Source of the DNA: a virus
DNA length: 64,000 nt
Strand: one strand, 5' to 3'
Virus record (IMG/VR): IMGVR_UViG_3300025410_000010
Coordinates: 1 to 64,000 of that record
Both the position numbers and the translations under genes were made by a program. Position 1 is the first letter of the stretch, and each line of letters begins with the position of its first letter. Below are positions 56,195 through 64,000 of this stretch, piece after piece. The notes under the pieces are model-generated. The model saw only the letters and a program-made list of their open reading frames with translations. It was not told where the DNA came from and did no database searches.

Positions 56195-57694
56195 TTATCT
56201 TTTCAAAGTGTTTGCATGAGTAAGAACTGGTACGTTATAGTGTTTTCTAAATGCCTCAGCATCAAGACTATCATTAACCATCGGTTTACCTTTAATGTTT
56301 AAACTAGTATTGAGTAGCATTGGACAACCTGTTTCTTCATACCATGCTTCGAGAAGTTTACGAAATCCAGTTCCGTTATCGGGAACGGTTTGAACACGAC
56401 TAGTATGATCAACATGTATAATAGCAGGAAACTCATTTGAGCGTAAGCAAGGTACAGCATATTGCATAAACCTAGATGTGTGTCCGTTTAATTGGAAGTA
56501 ATCCTTAGCATGTTCTTCTAGGATAGCAGGAGCAAACGGTCTAAACTTCTGTCGTCTCTTAATTTCATTTACTTTGTCTTTAATTGTATTTGATCTTGGA
56601 TCAGCAAGTAAACTTCTATTACCTAATGCTCTAGGGCCAAACTCTGCTTGTCCATTTGCTACACCAACTGGTAGACCTTTTAAGAGAACTTCTAATGTTT
56701 CTTTAATGGGATAGTGACCTGGAATATCGTAACCCCAATAGCAATGTTCCCAATCAATTTTTTGTTTACGATATGCTAGTACTGTACCTACACTTGATCC
56801 AGCATCACCTGGGTTGGGATAAATCCAAACATTAGTGAATACTTCTAGTGCTAGATCGTTAGCAACACAATTAAGAGCACAACCTCCTGCGAGTGCTATT
56901 TTATTAGCACCTGTTAATACCATTGTCTTAAGTAGCAAGTCTCCAAATTTTCTTTCGTAGATTGCTTGTGTTGCTGCGGCAATATTAAATATATCTTGTT
57001 CGCTTGTTAATTCAGGTGCCCACCATTTACAACCACGATGTAAATTATGTTTTAATCTAAAGTCATCATTCCAATCGCCTGGTTCAAAGAAGTCTTCTAG
57101 TATACGACCGTATAGTTTATTTGGATCACCAAAAGCAGCCATACCCATAAGGATATATTCTTCTTCGTTAGGTTTAAGACCTATACGTTGAGTCATAGCA
57201 GAGTACCAAAGTCCTATACTATGAGGATATACTTGTTTCCAAATTTGTTTAAGACCTTTATCTTTATTTGCTGTCCAGATAGAAGTAGTAATCCATTCAC
57301 CTATAGAATCAATGCATAGAACAGCGCAAGAATCAAAAGGACTAGTATAAAATGCTCCAGCGGCATGTGCTTCGTGATGGTTGGAATATTTGATAGGAGC
57401 ATGTATACCGTAACTAGCCAAATAATTTTTAATATTTCGATCATTCCAGCACTCTTTTACATTCTGACCGGCATATACTTGTCTAGCAAATTTCCAATTA
57501 GGATTTTCGTACCAACATACTAGATCTGGTTCACCTGCTAGTTGTATAGCATATTTAATCATTTTATAGTCTAAATGACCATCGTTCTTAATTCCACTGA
57601 ATCGTTCGCTATGACTAGCAAAGAGCAATCGATCATCATCAAATACTGCAAGTGCAGCATCATGACTGTTAGCAGATATTCCCCAAGTGATCAT
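56195..57694 (-). CDS. NodU/CmcH-like carbamoyltransferase
   Basis: 499 residues. N-terminal Kae1-like ATPase domain (HDAAL, HSERFSG, HHEAHAAGAF, SFDSCAVLCIDSIGEW) and C-terminal YrdC-like domain (FGPRALGNRSLLADPR, RPFAPAILEE, PMLLNTSLNIKGKP). These enzymes O-carbamoylate sugars or antibiotics. Present in T4-like marine phages. ATGA-coupled to the 37-residue gene upstream. Confidence 0.9.
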   Translation of the reverse strand: MITWGISANSHDAALAVFDDDRLLFASHSERFSGIKNDGHLDYKMIKYAIQLAGEPDLVCWYENPNWKFARQVYAGQNVKECWNDRNIKNYLASYGIHAPIKYSNHHEAHAAGAFYTSPFDSCAVLCIDSIGEWITTSIWTANKDKGLKQIWKQVYPHSIGLWYSAMTQRIGLKPNEEEYILMGMAAFGDPNKLYGRILEDFFEPGDWNDDFRLKHNLHRGCKWWAPELTSEQDIFNIAAATQAIYERKFGDLLLKTMVLTGANKIALAGGCALNCVANDLALEVFTNVWIYPNPGDAGSSVGTVLAYRKQKIDWEHCYWGYDIPGHYPIKETLEVLLKGLPVGVANGQAEFGPRALGNRSLLADPRSNTIKDKVNEIKRRQKFRPFAPAILEEHAKDYFQLNGHTSRFMQYAVPCLRSNEFPAIIHVDHTSRVQTVPDNGTGFRKLLEAWYEETGCPMLLNTSLNIKGKPMVNDSLDAEAFRKHYNVPVLTHANTLKR

Positions 57695-57804
57695 TTGTAA
57701 TTAAATGGATCTTTCTTACGTAGTTCTTTAAGACGTTTTCTAAATTTATATTCGTCTCGGATAGCATGCCAGGGCCATGTAATAATTTCCCATAATTTTT
57801 TCAT
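57691..57804 (-). CDS. 37-residue conserved basic peptide
   Basis: MKKLWEIITWPWHAIRDEYK..., ending RKKDPFNYK. An N-terminal amphipathic or membrane-associating segment and a strongly basic helix. ATGA overlaps both primase stop and carbamoyltransferase start. Similar peptides seem to recur in T4-like marine phages. Confidence 0.7.
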   Translation of the reverse strand: MKKLWEIITWPWHAIRDEYKFRKRLKELRKKDPFNYK

Positions 57805-58766
57805 ATCTTCATCCTTAATTTAATTTTAAGTGGATTACTTTCTATATTCATTATGATACTTATCAATGTAGTTAATCTTCCATATCTTTTCACAGCATCA
57901 GCAGCATCTTTAATATCTTCTTCCCAATTAGGAAAAGATACGCTCCATCCGTATTCTAAAGCATGTTTAATTAGAGTTTCACCTGCGGCATCTTGATCTG
58001 GAACAACGATAACCTGTTTACCTAAGTTATTAATTTGTAATGCTTGTTCTGGACTACATTCATTAGTCATTACACTAACACCGTCTAACAATAAAGCATC
58101 AATATTACCTTCAAACACTAGTACAAACTTTTTATCCCAAGTTTGTTTATCTAAATTGAATACTATAAAGGGGGGATGACTTTTAATATATTTAGGACCA
58201 CCGTCTGTAATCTTACGAGCAACAAATCCCATAAGTTGTCTATTTACAGTAATAGGTATAATCAATTTATCATGCCATCCATTTCCTTCACTCCAATATA
58301 AATCATGATCATAAATGTTTAATCCACGACCATCTAAGTATTGAACAACGGGATGCACTCTCTCGTCATTCATTACTAGTTCTTCTGTAATCTTATATGA
58401 GTTGTTAGGTAGTGGACGTGGAATAAATTCTGGAATAGCAACTATATGTTCTGCCTTTTGTCCACTTTCGGTCTTTAAACATTCAAACGCAATCTTATTA
58501 ATTTGATCGGTACTTGCGCCCATCCATCCTAGCAATTCTTTCATTCGTTTGCTAAGTCCACGTCCTGGTCTCCAACTTGCCTTATATCCACAGTTAAAGC
58601 AATGATATGTAGCACCGCCGTCGTCGGTTCTCTTTATTCCTCCACGTTTCTTTGTATCGCGATTCTCACCTTGATGGACACAACAAGGAGCATTGAAACT
58701 CACCCAACCGTTAGGCGTCTGTTTCTTGTTTGGAGCAAGAGCAAGTAAGTCGTCATAAAGACTCAT
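57801..58766 (-). CDS. DNA primase (gp61/DnaG-like)
   Basis: 321 residues. Zinc-binding N-terminus (APCCVHQGENRD..., CFNCGYKASW), then a TOPRIM core: LVFEGNIDALLLDG and VVPDQDAAGE. Length fits T4 gp61. Works with the helicase at 54742. Confidence 0.9.
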   Translation of the reverse strand: MSLYDDLLALAPNKKQTPNGWVSFNAPCCVHQGENRDTKKRGGIKRTDDGGATYHCFNCGYKASWRPGRGLSKRMKELLGWMGASTDQINKIAFECLKTESGQKAEHIVAIPEFIPRPLPNNSYKITEELVMNDERVHPVVQYLDGRGLNIYDHDLYWSEGNGWHDKLIIPITVNRQLMGFVARKITDGGPKYIKSHPPFIVFNLDKQTWDKKFVLVFEGNIDALLLDGVSVMTNECSPEQALQINNLGKQVIVVPDQDAAGETLIKHALEYGWSVSFPNWEEDIKDAADAVKRYGRLTTLISIIMNIESNPLKIKLRMKI

Positions 58767-58775
58767 ACAAGCATA

Positions 58776-59588
58776 TTAACTTCGATAAAGGATTTTGTCA
58801 ATTGTTCCAGTATTGCTTAGATCAGGTATCATACGGAATCTAACCCAACTATAGATACCATTGAAGTTATCATAAATGATAGTTTGATCTGGAGTTACTG
58901 TAATAGTTTTTAGCACTGAGAATTTTATAATATCGGTATGTCCATTCTCGAGTGTTACTTGAATCTCAACCTGTCCTGAATATCCTGTACAATACAATGC
59001 CGCAGTATGAAGAGCTGTATTACTATTGAGATCAGGATGACCGTTAAGCGAGGAAGTATAGAGTGAATTGTCTTGGACCACATAGTTAACTTGCTCCGCA
59101 GTAATAAATTCTGAATGTAGAACTTCCTGCGAAGGTAGAACATTTGGAAATGCATTTTCTATTATCTCAACAGGAACGCTTGCGCCAAACTGTGAGTCTC
59201 CGTAAAGTATAGTTCTTTTACCTGTAGCATCTTGTAGGTATGTACTATACATATAATGTCCACTATTAAGTGGTTCTAAATCTCCTTCCGATAGAGAAAG
59301 AGTAACAAATGAATTAGGGGCAGTATTACAATCGATAGCCATGCTGGTAATAAATTTAAGTTCTGCTGTATCGCGATCTAATATCTGAAACCAAAGAGTT
59401 TGTCCTTGATTTGACAAGTCTAGGAGTTTCTGATCCCCATTCATTAGTTTCATAGTAAATGAGTTATCAATACCCTTATAGAGTTTCAAAGTTCTTGCGT
59501 ACACCTTCCTATACCCCATCCATTTTGGATCCAGATCAGTATAAAGTTCCTGGACGTTTTTGTATAAATACGCTGGTTGCTTATGCAT
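58776..59588 (-). CDS. conserved T4-like phage protein, possible virion component
   Basis: 270 residues from ATG 59588 (MHKQPAYLYKNVQELYTDLD). Two beta-rich halves: WFQILDRDTAELKF, then GQVEIQVTLENGHTDIIKFSV. This family occurs in marine T4-like phages; I suspect a structural role but cannot show it. A CATAAATA late-like box lies upstream. Confidence 0.7.
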   Translation of the reverse strand: MHKQPAYLYKNVQELYTDLDPKWMGYRKVYARTLKLYKGIDNSFTMKLMNGDQKLLDLSNQGQTLWFQILDRDTAELKFITSMAIDCNTAPNSFVTLSLSEGDLEPLNSGHYMYSTYLQDATGKRTILYGDSQFGASVPVEIIENAFPNVLPSQEVLHSEFITAEQVNYVVQDNSLYTSSLNGHPDLNSNTALHTAALYCTGYSGQVEIQVTLENGHTDIIKFSVLKTITVTPDQTIIYDNFNGIYSWVRFRMIPDLSNTGTIDKILYRS

Positions 59589-59602
59589 GTTAAAAGGATC
59601 CT

Positions 59603-59610
59603 TGTAAATA
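59603..59610 (+). promoter_or_regulatory. late-like box(es) between divergent genes
   Basis: TGTAAATATTTATG reads TGTAAATA plus-strand (3 nt before the ATG at 59614) and CATAAATA minus-strand (toward 59588): a shared bidirectional late element. Confidence 0.5.
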
Positions 59611-59613
59611 TTT

Positions 59614-59988
59614 ATGCTATTAAAAGAACAGATAGAAGACGATTTTCCGTTCATCACAGTAATCACATATGGTAACCACGAGTATGTTGGGATAATAATT
59701 AACCAAGATAACAACATAACGAGCATATATGATTATAATATATTAAAAGGTGATGATCACAAGAAAGCGTTTTTACAATTAGGTGATGTATGGTGGTGGG
59801 AATCAAACAGAATGATTCCCATTAATATATTCTTACGAAAAGAGATGGAAGTCTTTCGATATGCTATAAAAAACCTAACAACTAAAGATGTTCAGATATT
59901 AATAGGTCCAGTAGTAAATTTACACAATATTATGTTAAAAAGAGTAAAACGTCGTTCTGTACAATTAGTTAGGACACCAAAGCGTTAG
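59614..59988 (+). CDS. conserved T4-like phage protein
   Basis: 124 residues. FITVITYGNHEYVGIIINQDNNITSIYDY, WWWESNRMIPINIFLRKEME and DVQILIGPVVNLHNI are blocks of a protein I associate with T4-like marine phages; function unknown. Overlaps the convergent gene by 20 nt. Confidence 0.75.
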   Translation: MLLKEQIEDDFPFITVITYGNHEYVGIIINQDNNITSIYDYNILKGDDHKKAFLQLGDVWWWESNRMIPINIFLRKEMEVFRYAIKNLTTKDVQILIGPVVNLHNIMLKRVKRRSVQLVRTPKR

Positions 59989-60541
59989 ATTGTTCTATTA
60001 ATAAATTCATTTGTACTACAATGGCATGAGCATATGCTATAGCATGTGATTTTTTAAAGAAATATCCTTCTTCAGATTTAGTCCAAACTTCGTTATTAAT
60101 TGTATTCCAATCACTATCTACAAGATATCGTTTAGCAGGGCGTATAATTGCTAATACAGCAGCAAGTTGTTCAATTGATTTAGGTTTTAATTTATTAACA
60201 ATATCAAAGTGACCATTAATATGAAATAGTTGATCTACAATTTCTTTGTATTCGAGAAAGTCCCAATTTGGTTCTTGTGTTAGTAGTTTTATAAGATGTT
60301 CTTCATCCTTTACACCGTCATACATACTAACATTAAGAAAGTCTATTTTAAAATATCCTCTTTCTTCTGCTTGTTCGTAGTCAATAGTTGAAATATTTGT
60401 AAATGGATTGTGAGGAATTTCTGTAAAGTAAACACCTGTATTATGTTTAACTTCTTCTCCTTTTTGATGCCTCATTGCTAAACGATGAGGTAAAACATCT
60501 AGTGCTTTGTTTCTATCAAAGAAGTCAATATCAATATCCAT
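59969..60541 (-). CDS. DnaE-derived protein (Pol III alpha fragment-like)
   Basis: 190 residues. Starts MDIDIDFFDRNKALDVL, matching the PDIDIDF region of DnaE; YFKIDFLNVSMYDGV matches the KMDFLGL block; LKPKSIEQLAAVLAIIRPAKRYL matches LxPxxFEDLIAxxALYRPG; KKSHAIAYAHAIVVQMNLL matches NKSHAAAYA. PHP and tau-binding parts are absent. It is probably not a polymerase alone; possibly a replication factor. Confidence 0.75.
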   Translation of the reverse strand: MDIDIDFFDRNKALDVLPHRLAMRHQKGEEVKHNTGVYFTEIPHNPFTNISTIDYEQAEERGYFKIDFLNVSMYDGVKDEEHLIKLLTQEPNWDFLEYKEIVDQLFHINGHFDIVNKLKPKSIEQLAAVLAIIRPAKRYLVDSDWNTINNEVWTKSEEGYFFKKSHAIAYAHAIVVQMNLLIEQSNALVS

Positions 60542-60753
60542 TAGTGTTTTGTATCGCTATTGAATAATAGTAATGGTAAAGAGAAGTCGATGTATTCAAC
60601 AAAATTATCCATTTGTTTTTGATTATCAAATCCTGTAAATTTTAAGTAGACAGTGTTATCTTTTTCATCGGAAAAGATTTGATATTTAAGGTCAACGGCT
60701 TGATAATTTCCATTGTCTTCATTGTCGGGGATATCTTCAAATTCTTCACTCAT
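60541..60753 (-). CDS. small acidic phage protein
   Basis: 70 residues, MSEEFEDIPDNEDNGNYQAV..., then a strand-rich core. TAATG overlap downstream, ATGA overlap upstream. Unknown. Confidence 0.7.
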   Translation of the reverse strand: MSEEFEDIPDNEDNGNYQAVDLKYQIFSDEKDNTVYLKFTGFDNQKQMDNFVEYIDFSLPLLLFNSDTKH

Positions 60754-61490
60754 ATCTTTGCCTCCCTTATTAATTTTTTAGCAAATTCTGTATCTGCTTT
60801 ATGTTTTTTAAAATGATCGGACCAGAATTCAATGTCTACCATGGGAGCAATGATTTGTAATTGTTCGTCGTTCATATTCTGTAATGATCTAATACCATTA
60901 TCACTATTAAGCATAATCCACGGCGATATTTTACCATCTCTTACATCGTACACAATCTTATTTACATTAGCATAACTAAAATAGTGATTCCAACCTGCGC
61001 TATGTTTTTCTCCCCATTGTACCATAGTTTGAATAGATCTTTCTGCCGCAGTCTCAACATGTTCTGTTCTAATAAGATCAATAACATATTTGTCATATAT
61101 TTCTTCTCTGCACCATTTGTCTAGTGCAATGCCACTTTTAATAATCCAATCAATATATTTGTCTGGGTATAATGGATTAACATTACTCATAAAGGATCCA
61201 AACTTTACAAATGCATTGTAATAGGGACTCTTTATAAATTCTTCATATTTCTTTTCTTTCTTAGCATTTTGTGTGATTTTATAAAATTTATTATAAACAT
61301 AAAATCCATTCTGTACTCTACGTTCATCACGTTGCATATAACGACGCTTTGGTTCACACATATGAACCATTAAGGTCTTTTCTTTAACAAAACTCTTGCC
61401 GCAATGCTCACAAACGTAGTTAGAGATTTTTAATCTCCTTTTCGGAATATCCCATCTGTCTCGCAAGGTCTTTAATGCCAGCGGTTCCAT
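60750..61490 (-). CDS. zinc-finger phage protein
   Basis: 246 residues. CEHC...HMCEP (about residues 27-46) is a C2H2-like or C2HC finger. YEEFIKSPYYNAFVKFGSF, LDKWCREEIYDKYVID and WGEKHSAGWNHYFSYAN follow. ATG 61490 overlaps gp62-like by 71 nt; an ATC at 61427 with AAGGAG is an alternative start. Known in T4-like marine phages, role unknown. Confidence 0.7.
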   Translation of the reverse strand: MEPLALKTLRDRWDIPKRRLKISNYVCEHCGKSFVKEKTLMVHMCEPKRRYMQRDERRVQNGFYVYNKFYKITQNAKKEKKYEEFIKSPYYNAFVKFGSFMSNVNPLYPDKYIDWIIKSGIALDKWCREEIYDKYVIDLIRTEHVETAAERSIQTMVQWGEKHSAGWNHYFSYANVNKIVYDVRDGKISPWIMLNSDNGIRSLQNMNDEQLQIIAPMVDIEFWSDHFKKHKADTEFAKKLIREAKI

Positions 61491-61896
61491 TTATTTCTGC
61501 CAATACTTCTAGTTCGTCGTCTTTTAGATGAGGATATGCTTCTGCTAATATTTTAACACGTTTATTGGAAGATTTCTTTCCTAGAGGTATCCATTCATGA
61601 AAGAATGTTTTCTCTTTATCCCAACTACACATACAAAGTAAAATCCAAAGTAGTTTAGGATGTTTCTGTAATTCAAACCAATGTTTATTATAAAGTTCAT
61701 TTACCATAGTAACAAAGTATTCTTGTTGCTCTCTATTATTAGTTTTAACTGAACTTATGTACCTGTTTAAGTTCCAAAGATCACCTTTAATTTCTTTTCG
61801 ACCTTCGTCCGTAGCAGCATCCCACAGGTCTTTAATACCCATGTCTACACTAGGAATCATTTCCTTAAAGAGGTCTATATGTTTATTCTGTCCCAT
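61420..61896 (-). CDS. probable clamp-loader small subunit (gp62-like)
   Basis: 158 residues. Helical protein; NRYISS, then MVNELYNKHWFELQKHPKLLW and a HEWIPLGKK basic segment, resembling gp62 of T4-like marine phages in layout. Neighbouring replication genes agree. Not certain without a profile search. Confidence 0.5.
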   Translation of the reverse strand: MGQNKHIDLFKEMIPSVDMGIKDLWDAATDEGRKEIKGDLWNLNRYISSVKTNNREQQEYFVTMVNELYNKHWFELQKHPKLLWILLCMCSWDKEKTFFHEWIPLGKKSSNKRVKILAEAYPHLKDDELEVLAEINGTAGIKDLARQMGYSEKEIKNL

Positions 61897-62125
61897 CTCT
61901 TACAGTATAGTATATTAATAGAAGATTATCAAGAGCCTTCTTCACCGCAGGGTTTTTATAAGATAGGTCTATTATTTTAACAAATTCAGCATAATGGAAT
62001 AAATCATTAGGTTCTGAAGATATTAACAATTCTCTTGTGATACCACCTATCTCTCTACGATAAACAGATTTACCTCCATCTGGACTTTCATATATGTATG
62101 TGTCATCTTCATATTGTTTTACCAT
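61883..62125 (-). CDS. small conserved phage protein
   Basis: 80 residues, MVKQYEDDTYIYESPDGGKS..., beta hairpin then helix (KNPAVKKALDNLLLIYYTV). Overlaps the next gene by 14 nt. Confidence 0.7.
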   Translation of the reverse strand: MVKQYEDDTYIYESPDGGKSVYRREIGGITRELLISSEPNDLFHYAEFVKIIDLSYKNPAVKKALDNLLLIYYTVRDGTE

Positions 62126-62791
62126 TTAATCTCTCGTAGAATAATCTTTAATCTTTTTAGCTGAATCAAAAAAACTATGTAATCTAACACAAGTATAAGA
62201 AGTTTGTGTTAAGAATACTGCTCTTTCGCAGATAGATCTGTCAGCAGTAAAACATCCTTTTTCTCTAACAAAGTTAATTAGTTTAGTTGCTCCGTAAGGA
62301 GTCAAAATATATCCATATGCTCCTCTAAAATATCCACCGGTTATTCTTTTTTGTTTTAATTCGGCTCTTTGATAATATTCAACCTTTAAGTCTTTAACTT
62401 TTGAAACAGATTCATCATAATTAAAACTATAAGGATCGTTTGGATCTAGATGACAAACATCTTGTATTTGATTAATAATAGTTTTAAAGTCGTTAATAAT
62501 AACCCCATCGTGTTCTAAAATTATTATTGGTTTATCTTGTTTTGAAGCTATTTTCCATAAACTATAATGACTACAAAAGCATCCTATAGTTCCTAAAGAT
62601 GCTTTCATTTTTTTATCTTTAGCTAGGATTAAATTTTCCGAACTTATAAAATCTAATGCTTTACTTTTATCAATAGCATCAAAATATATTGGATTAAAAT
62701 TAAATTTTAGAGATGATTGAAATACATCTTTAGCTAACTGTTCTGAAAGTTGATTTCCTTTTAATCTAATAATATATGTATTAAACGTCAT
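62126..62791 (-). CDS. GT25 family glycosyltransferase
   Basis: 221 residues. IIRLKG at the N-terminus, GCFCSHYSLWK (about residues 70-80), IIILEHDGVI with the DxD-like metal site EHD, and GAYGYILTPYGATKLI fit GT25 (LPS galactosyltransferase-like, LpsA/Lex1). Likely decorates LPS or a glycan. ATGA-coupled to the cupin. Confidence 0.8.
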   Translation of the reverse strand: MTFNTYIIRLKGNQLSEQLAKDVFQSSLKFNFNPIYFDAIDKSKALDFISSENLILAKDKKMKASLGTIGCFCSHYSLWKIASKQDKPIIILEHDGVIINDFKTIINQIQDVCHLDPNDPYSFNYDESVSKVKDLKVEYYQRAELKQKRITGGYFRGAYGYILTPYGATKLINFVREKGCFTADRSICERAVFLTQTSYTCVRLHSFFDSAKKIKDYSTRD

Positions 62792-63156
62792 TTTTTGCCT
62801 TTGGCAAAACCATGAGTTTCTCTAACAATGTCATCAGGGTGTTCATCAATAAGCAACATAGGCCAATATAATTCAAATGCTATAGTATCTTCTACTGCTT
62901 CAAATTGATGGAATTCGCCGGGCTTTGCTACGTGCCAATCGCCTGCTTCTAATATAGTTTCATCAATAAGATCGTAATCATTTTTCCAAGTACGGATTAG
63001 AAGTTTACCACTTTCAACAAAGAAGCCATTCCATTTATGTTTGTGTTTATGTTTACTACAAACACCACCTTTTTTAGTATCGATACGATGAAACTCTAAT
63101 ATTCCGTTGGCATGGATGAGTTCTGTTACTCCCCAAACTTTTCCCGATTTCATCAA
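62788..63156 (-). CDS. cupin protein
   Basis: 122 residues. KHKHKHKWNGFFVESGKLLI (cupin motif 1: HxH...E) and PGEFHQFEAVEDTIAFELYWP (motif 2 His). Single small cupin; sugar-isomerase or sensor roles are possible. In operon with GT25. Confidence 0.8.
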   Translation of the reverse strand: MMKSGKVWGVTELIHANGILEFHRIDTKKGGVCSKHKHKHKWNGFFVESGKLLIRTWKNDYDLIDETILEAGDWHVAKPGEFHQFEAVEDTIAFELYWPMLLIDEHPDDIVRETHGFAKGKK

Positions 63157-63162
63157 AATCTC

Positions 63163-63669
63163 CTAGAGCAATTTAGAATATTGTATTATTTCGCTCTGTC
63201 TACTTATCTCTTTAACAAAGTAAGCACAAAGAGGATCATCTCCAGTTGATAAAGGAACTGTTAATATTTGTCCATTACGCATCTTTGGAAAATACCATTT
63301 AATATCCATATAGATATTTGTAATTTCAACATCTAGAAAACTAAATTTAAATCCACTGAGAGGATTAAAAATAAAACAATCAAATCCTCTATCTGTTAAA
63401 CTGGTAAGAGGAATAACTTCTAAGTCATTTCCGCTTTCTCTACAACCAACTACTATGCTCCAATCTAATGGCATTTCTAATTCATATTGTCCTATTTTTA
63501 GTACAACTGCTGGAGCATTAAAACTTTCTAAAAATATAAGTGGTTGAAAAAAGAAATCAGGTTCGTTAGGATTAGAATTATCTAAAACAGAGAACCTCAT
63601 ACTATCGTCTACTTCTTCTGGTAAATTGTTTAAATCAAATGCTTGATTATCTAATGTTAATATTTTCAT
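63163..63669 (-). CDS. conserved phage protein downstream of uvsW
   Basis: 168 residues, beta-rich: MKILTLDNQAFDLNNLPEEV, PLDWSIVVGCRESGNDLEVIPLTSLTDRGF, PLCAYFVKE. Start overlaps the uvsW stop by 1 nt. Position after uvsW resembles marine T4-like phages; function unknown. Confidence 0.7.
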   Translation of the reverse strand: MKILTLDNQAFDLNNLPEEVDDSMRFSVLDNSNPNEPDFFFQPLIFLESFNAPAVVLKIGQYELEMPLDWSIVVGCRESGNDLEVIPLTSLTDRGFDCFIFNPLSGFKFSFLDVEITNIYMDIKWYFPKMRNGQILTVPLSTGDDPLCAYFVKEISRQSEIIQYSKLL

Positions 63670-64000
63670 TATATGTCTACCTTAGTTAATGTAAAGGGAT
63701 ATTTGGCCTCCTTATAATATCTTTTACGTTCCGTGAGGTGACGTTTGGCATACTTACAAGTTGATGTTATGTCCCATATTTGTACAAAGTCCTTATCTTC
63801 GGCTTTACGAATTCCTCTACCAATACTTTGAATTACTCTTACAAACGATTTTCCAGGCTCAAGTAAAACAAGATTAAAGATCCTAGGAATATTAATGCCC
63901 ACGGCTGCCACTCCATATGTGGCCACAATGATTTTGTCCGTTGCCGTTTTAACCTCATCATATTCCTCTTTGCGATCCTTATTCTTAACTTCGCCGCTGA
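63669..64000 (-). CDS. uvsW: UvsW helicase, C-terminal part (runs off the edge)
   Basis: The frame is open to the right edge. IIVATYGVAAVGINIPR and SFVRVIQSIGRGIRK are superfamily-2 motifs V and VI as in T4 UvsW, which unwinds branched DNA and R-loops and switches replication mode. Ends with the YYKEAKYPF tail. The GTG at 63926 is internal, not the start. Confidence 0.9.
   Translation of the reverse strand, partial: SGEVKNKDRKEEYDEVKTATDKIIVATYGVAAVGINIPRIFNLVLLEPGKSFVRVIQSIGRGIRKAEDKDFVQIWDITSTCKYAKRHLTERKRYYKEAKYPFTLTKVDI

Overview
The window is part of a T4-like myovirus (Caudoviricetes) genome. The supporting genes, all read from the translations, are a UvsW helicase C-terminus, a gp61-type primase, a gp41/DnaB-type helicase, a probable gp62 clamp-loader subunit, an ATP-dependent DNA ligase, a T4 Rnl1-type RNA ligase, T4-type late promoters (TATAAATA-like), CCA-encoding tRNAs and dense packing with many ATGA overlaps. 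The host is probably Gram-negative: the phage carries a porin, PlcP/Agt-type lipid-remodelling genes and several proteins with signal peptides. I cannot name the host.

Layout. 1-10 kb (mostly minus): an RNA ligase split by an HNH endonuclease gene; a plcP-agt pair with a second HNH gene wedged between them; then small early-type genes and a promoter-driven structured RNA containing a tRNA-like fold (about 8.1-8.4 kb). 10-16 kb (plus): four radical-SAM genes in tandem. 16-22 kb (minus): TilS-like ATPase, three GxS-type SGNH proteins, DNA ligase, a BFD-like [2Fe-2S] mini-protein. 22-23.4 kb (plus): an OprB-like porin. 23.4-33.5 kb (plus): a tightly overlapping run of about 40 small genes, including two expanded small-paralogue families and a DUF2778-type peptidoglycan enzyme. 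33.5-35.1 kb: a mostly non-coding hub with short repeats, two homologous candidate small RNAs and an array of 13-bp repeats. 35.1-46.7 kb (plus): small genes, most with their own sigma70-like promoter, four tRNAs, an AAA+ ATPase and an SDR. 47-54.7 kb (mostly minus): eight GDS-type SGNH paralogues. 54.7-64 kb (minus): helicase, NodU-like carbamoyltransferase, primase, a DnaE-derived protein, clamp loader, GT25 glycosyltransferase, cupin and UvsW.

How it fits together. Replication and recombination genes form the conserved core on the right. The accessory load points to remodelling of the host envelope (PlcP plus Agt; porin; SGNH, NodU, GT25, cupin and radical-SAM enzymes) and to RNA repair (Rnl1 with a small P-loop kinase). 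The strongest leads are the lipid-remodelling pair, the split RNA ligase, the tRNA-like RNA at 8.3 kb, the paired small RNAs at 34.3 and 34.9 kb, the decaying SGNH array, and promoters embedded in the 3' ends of upstream genes.
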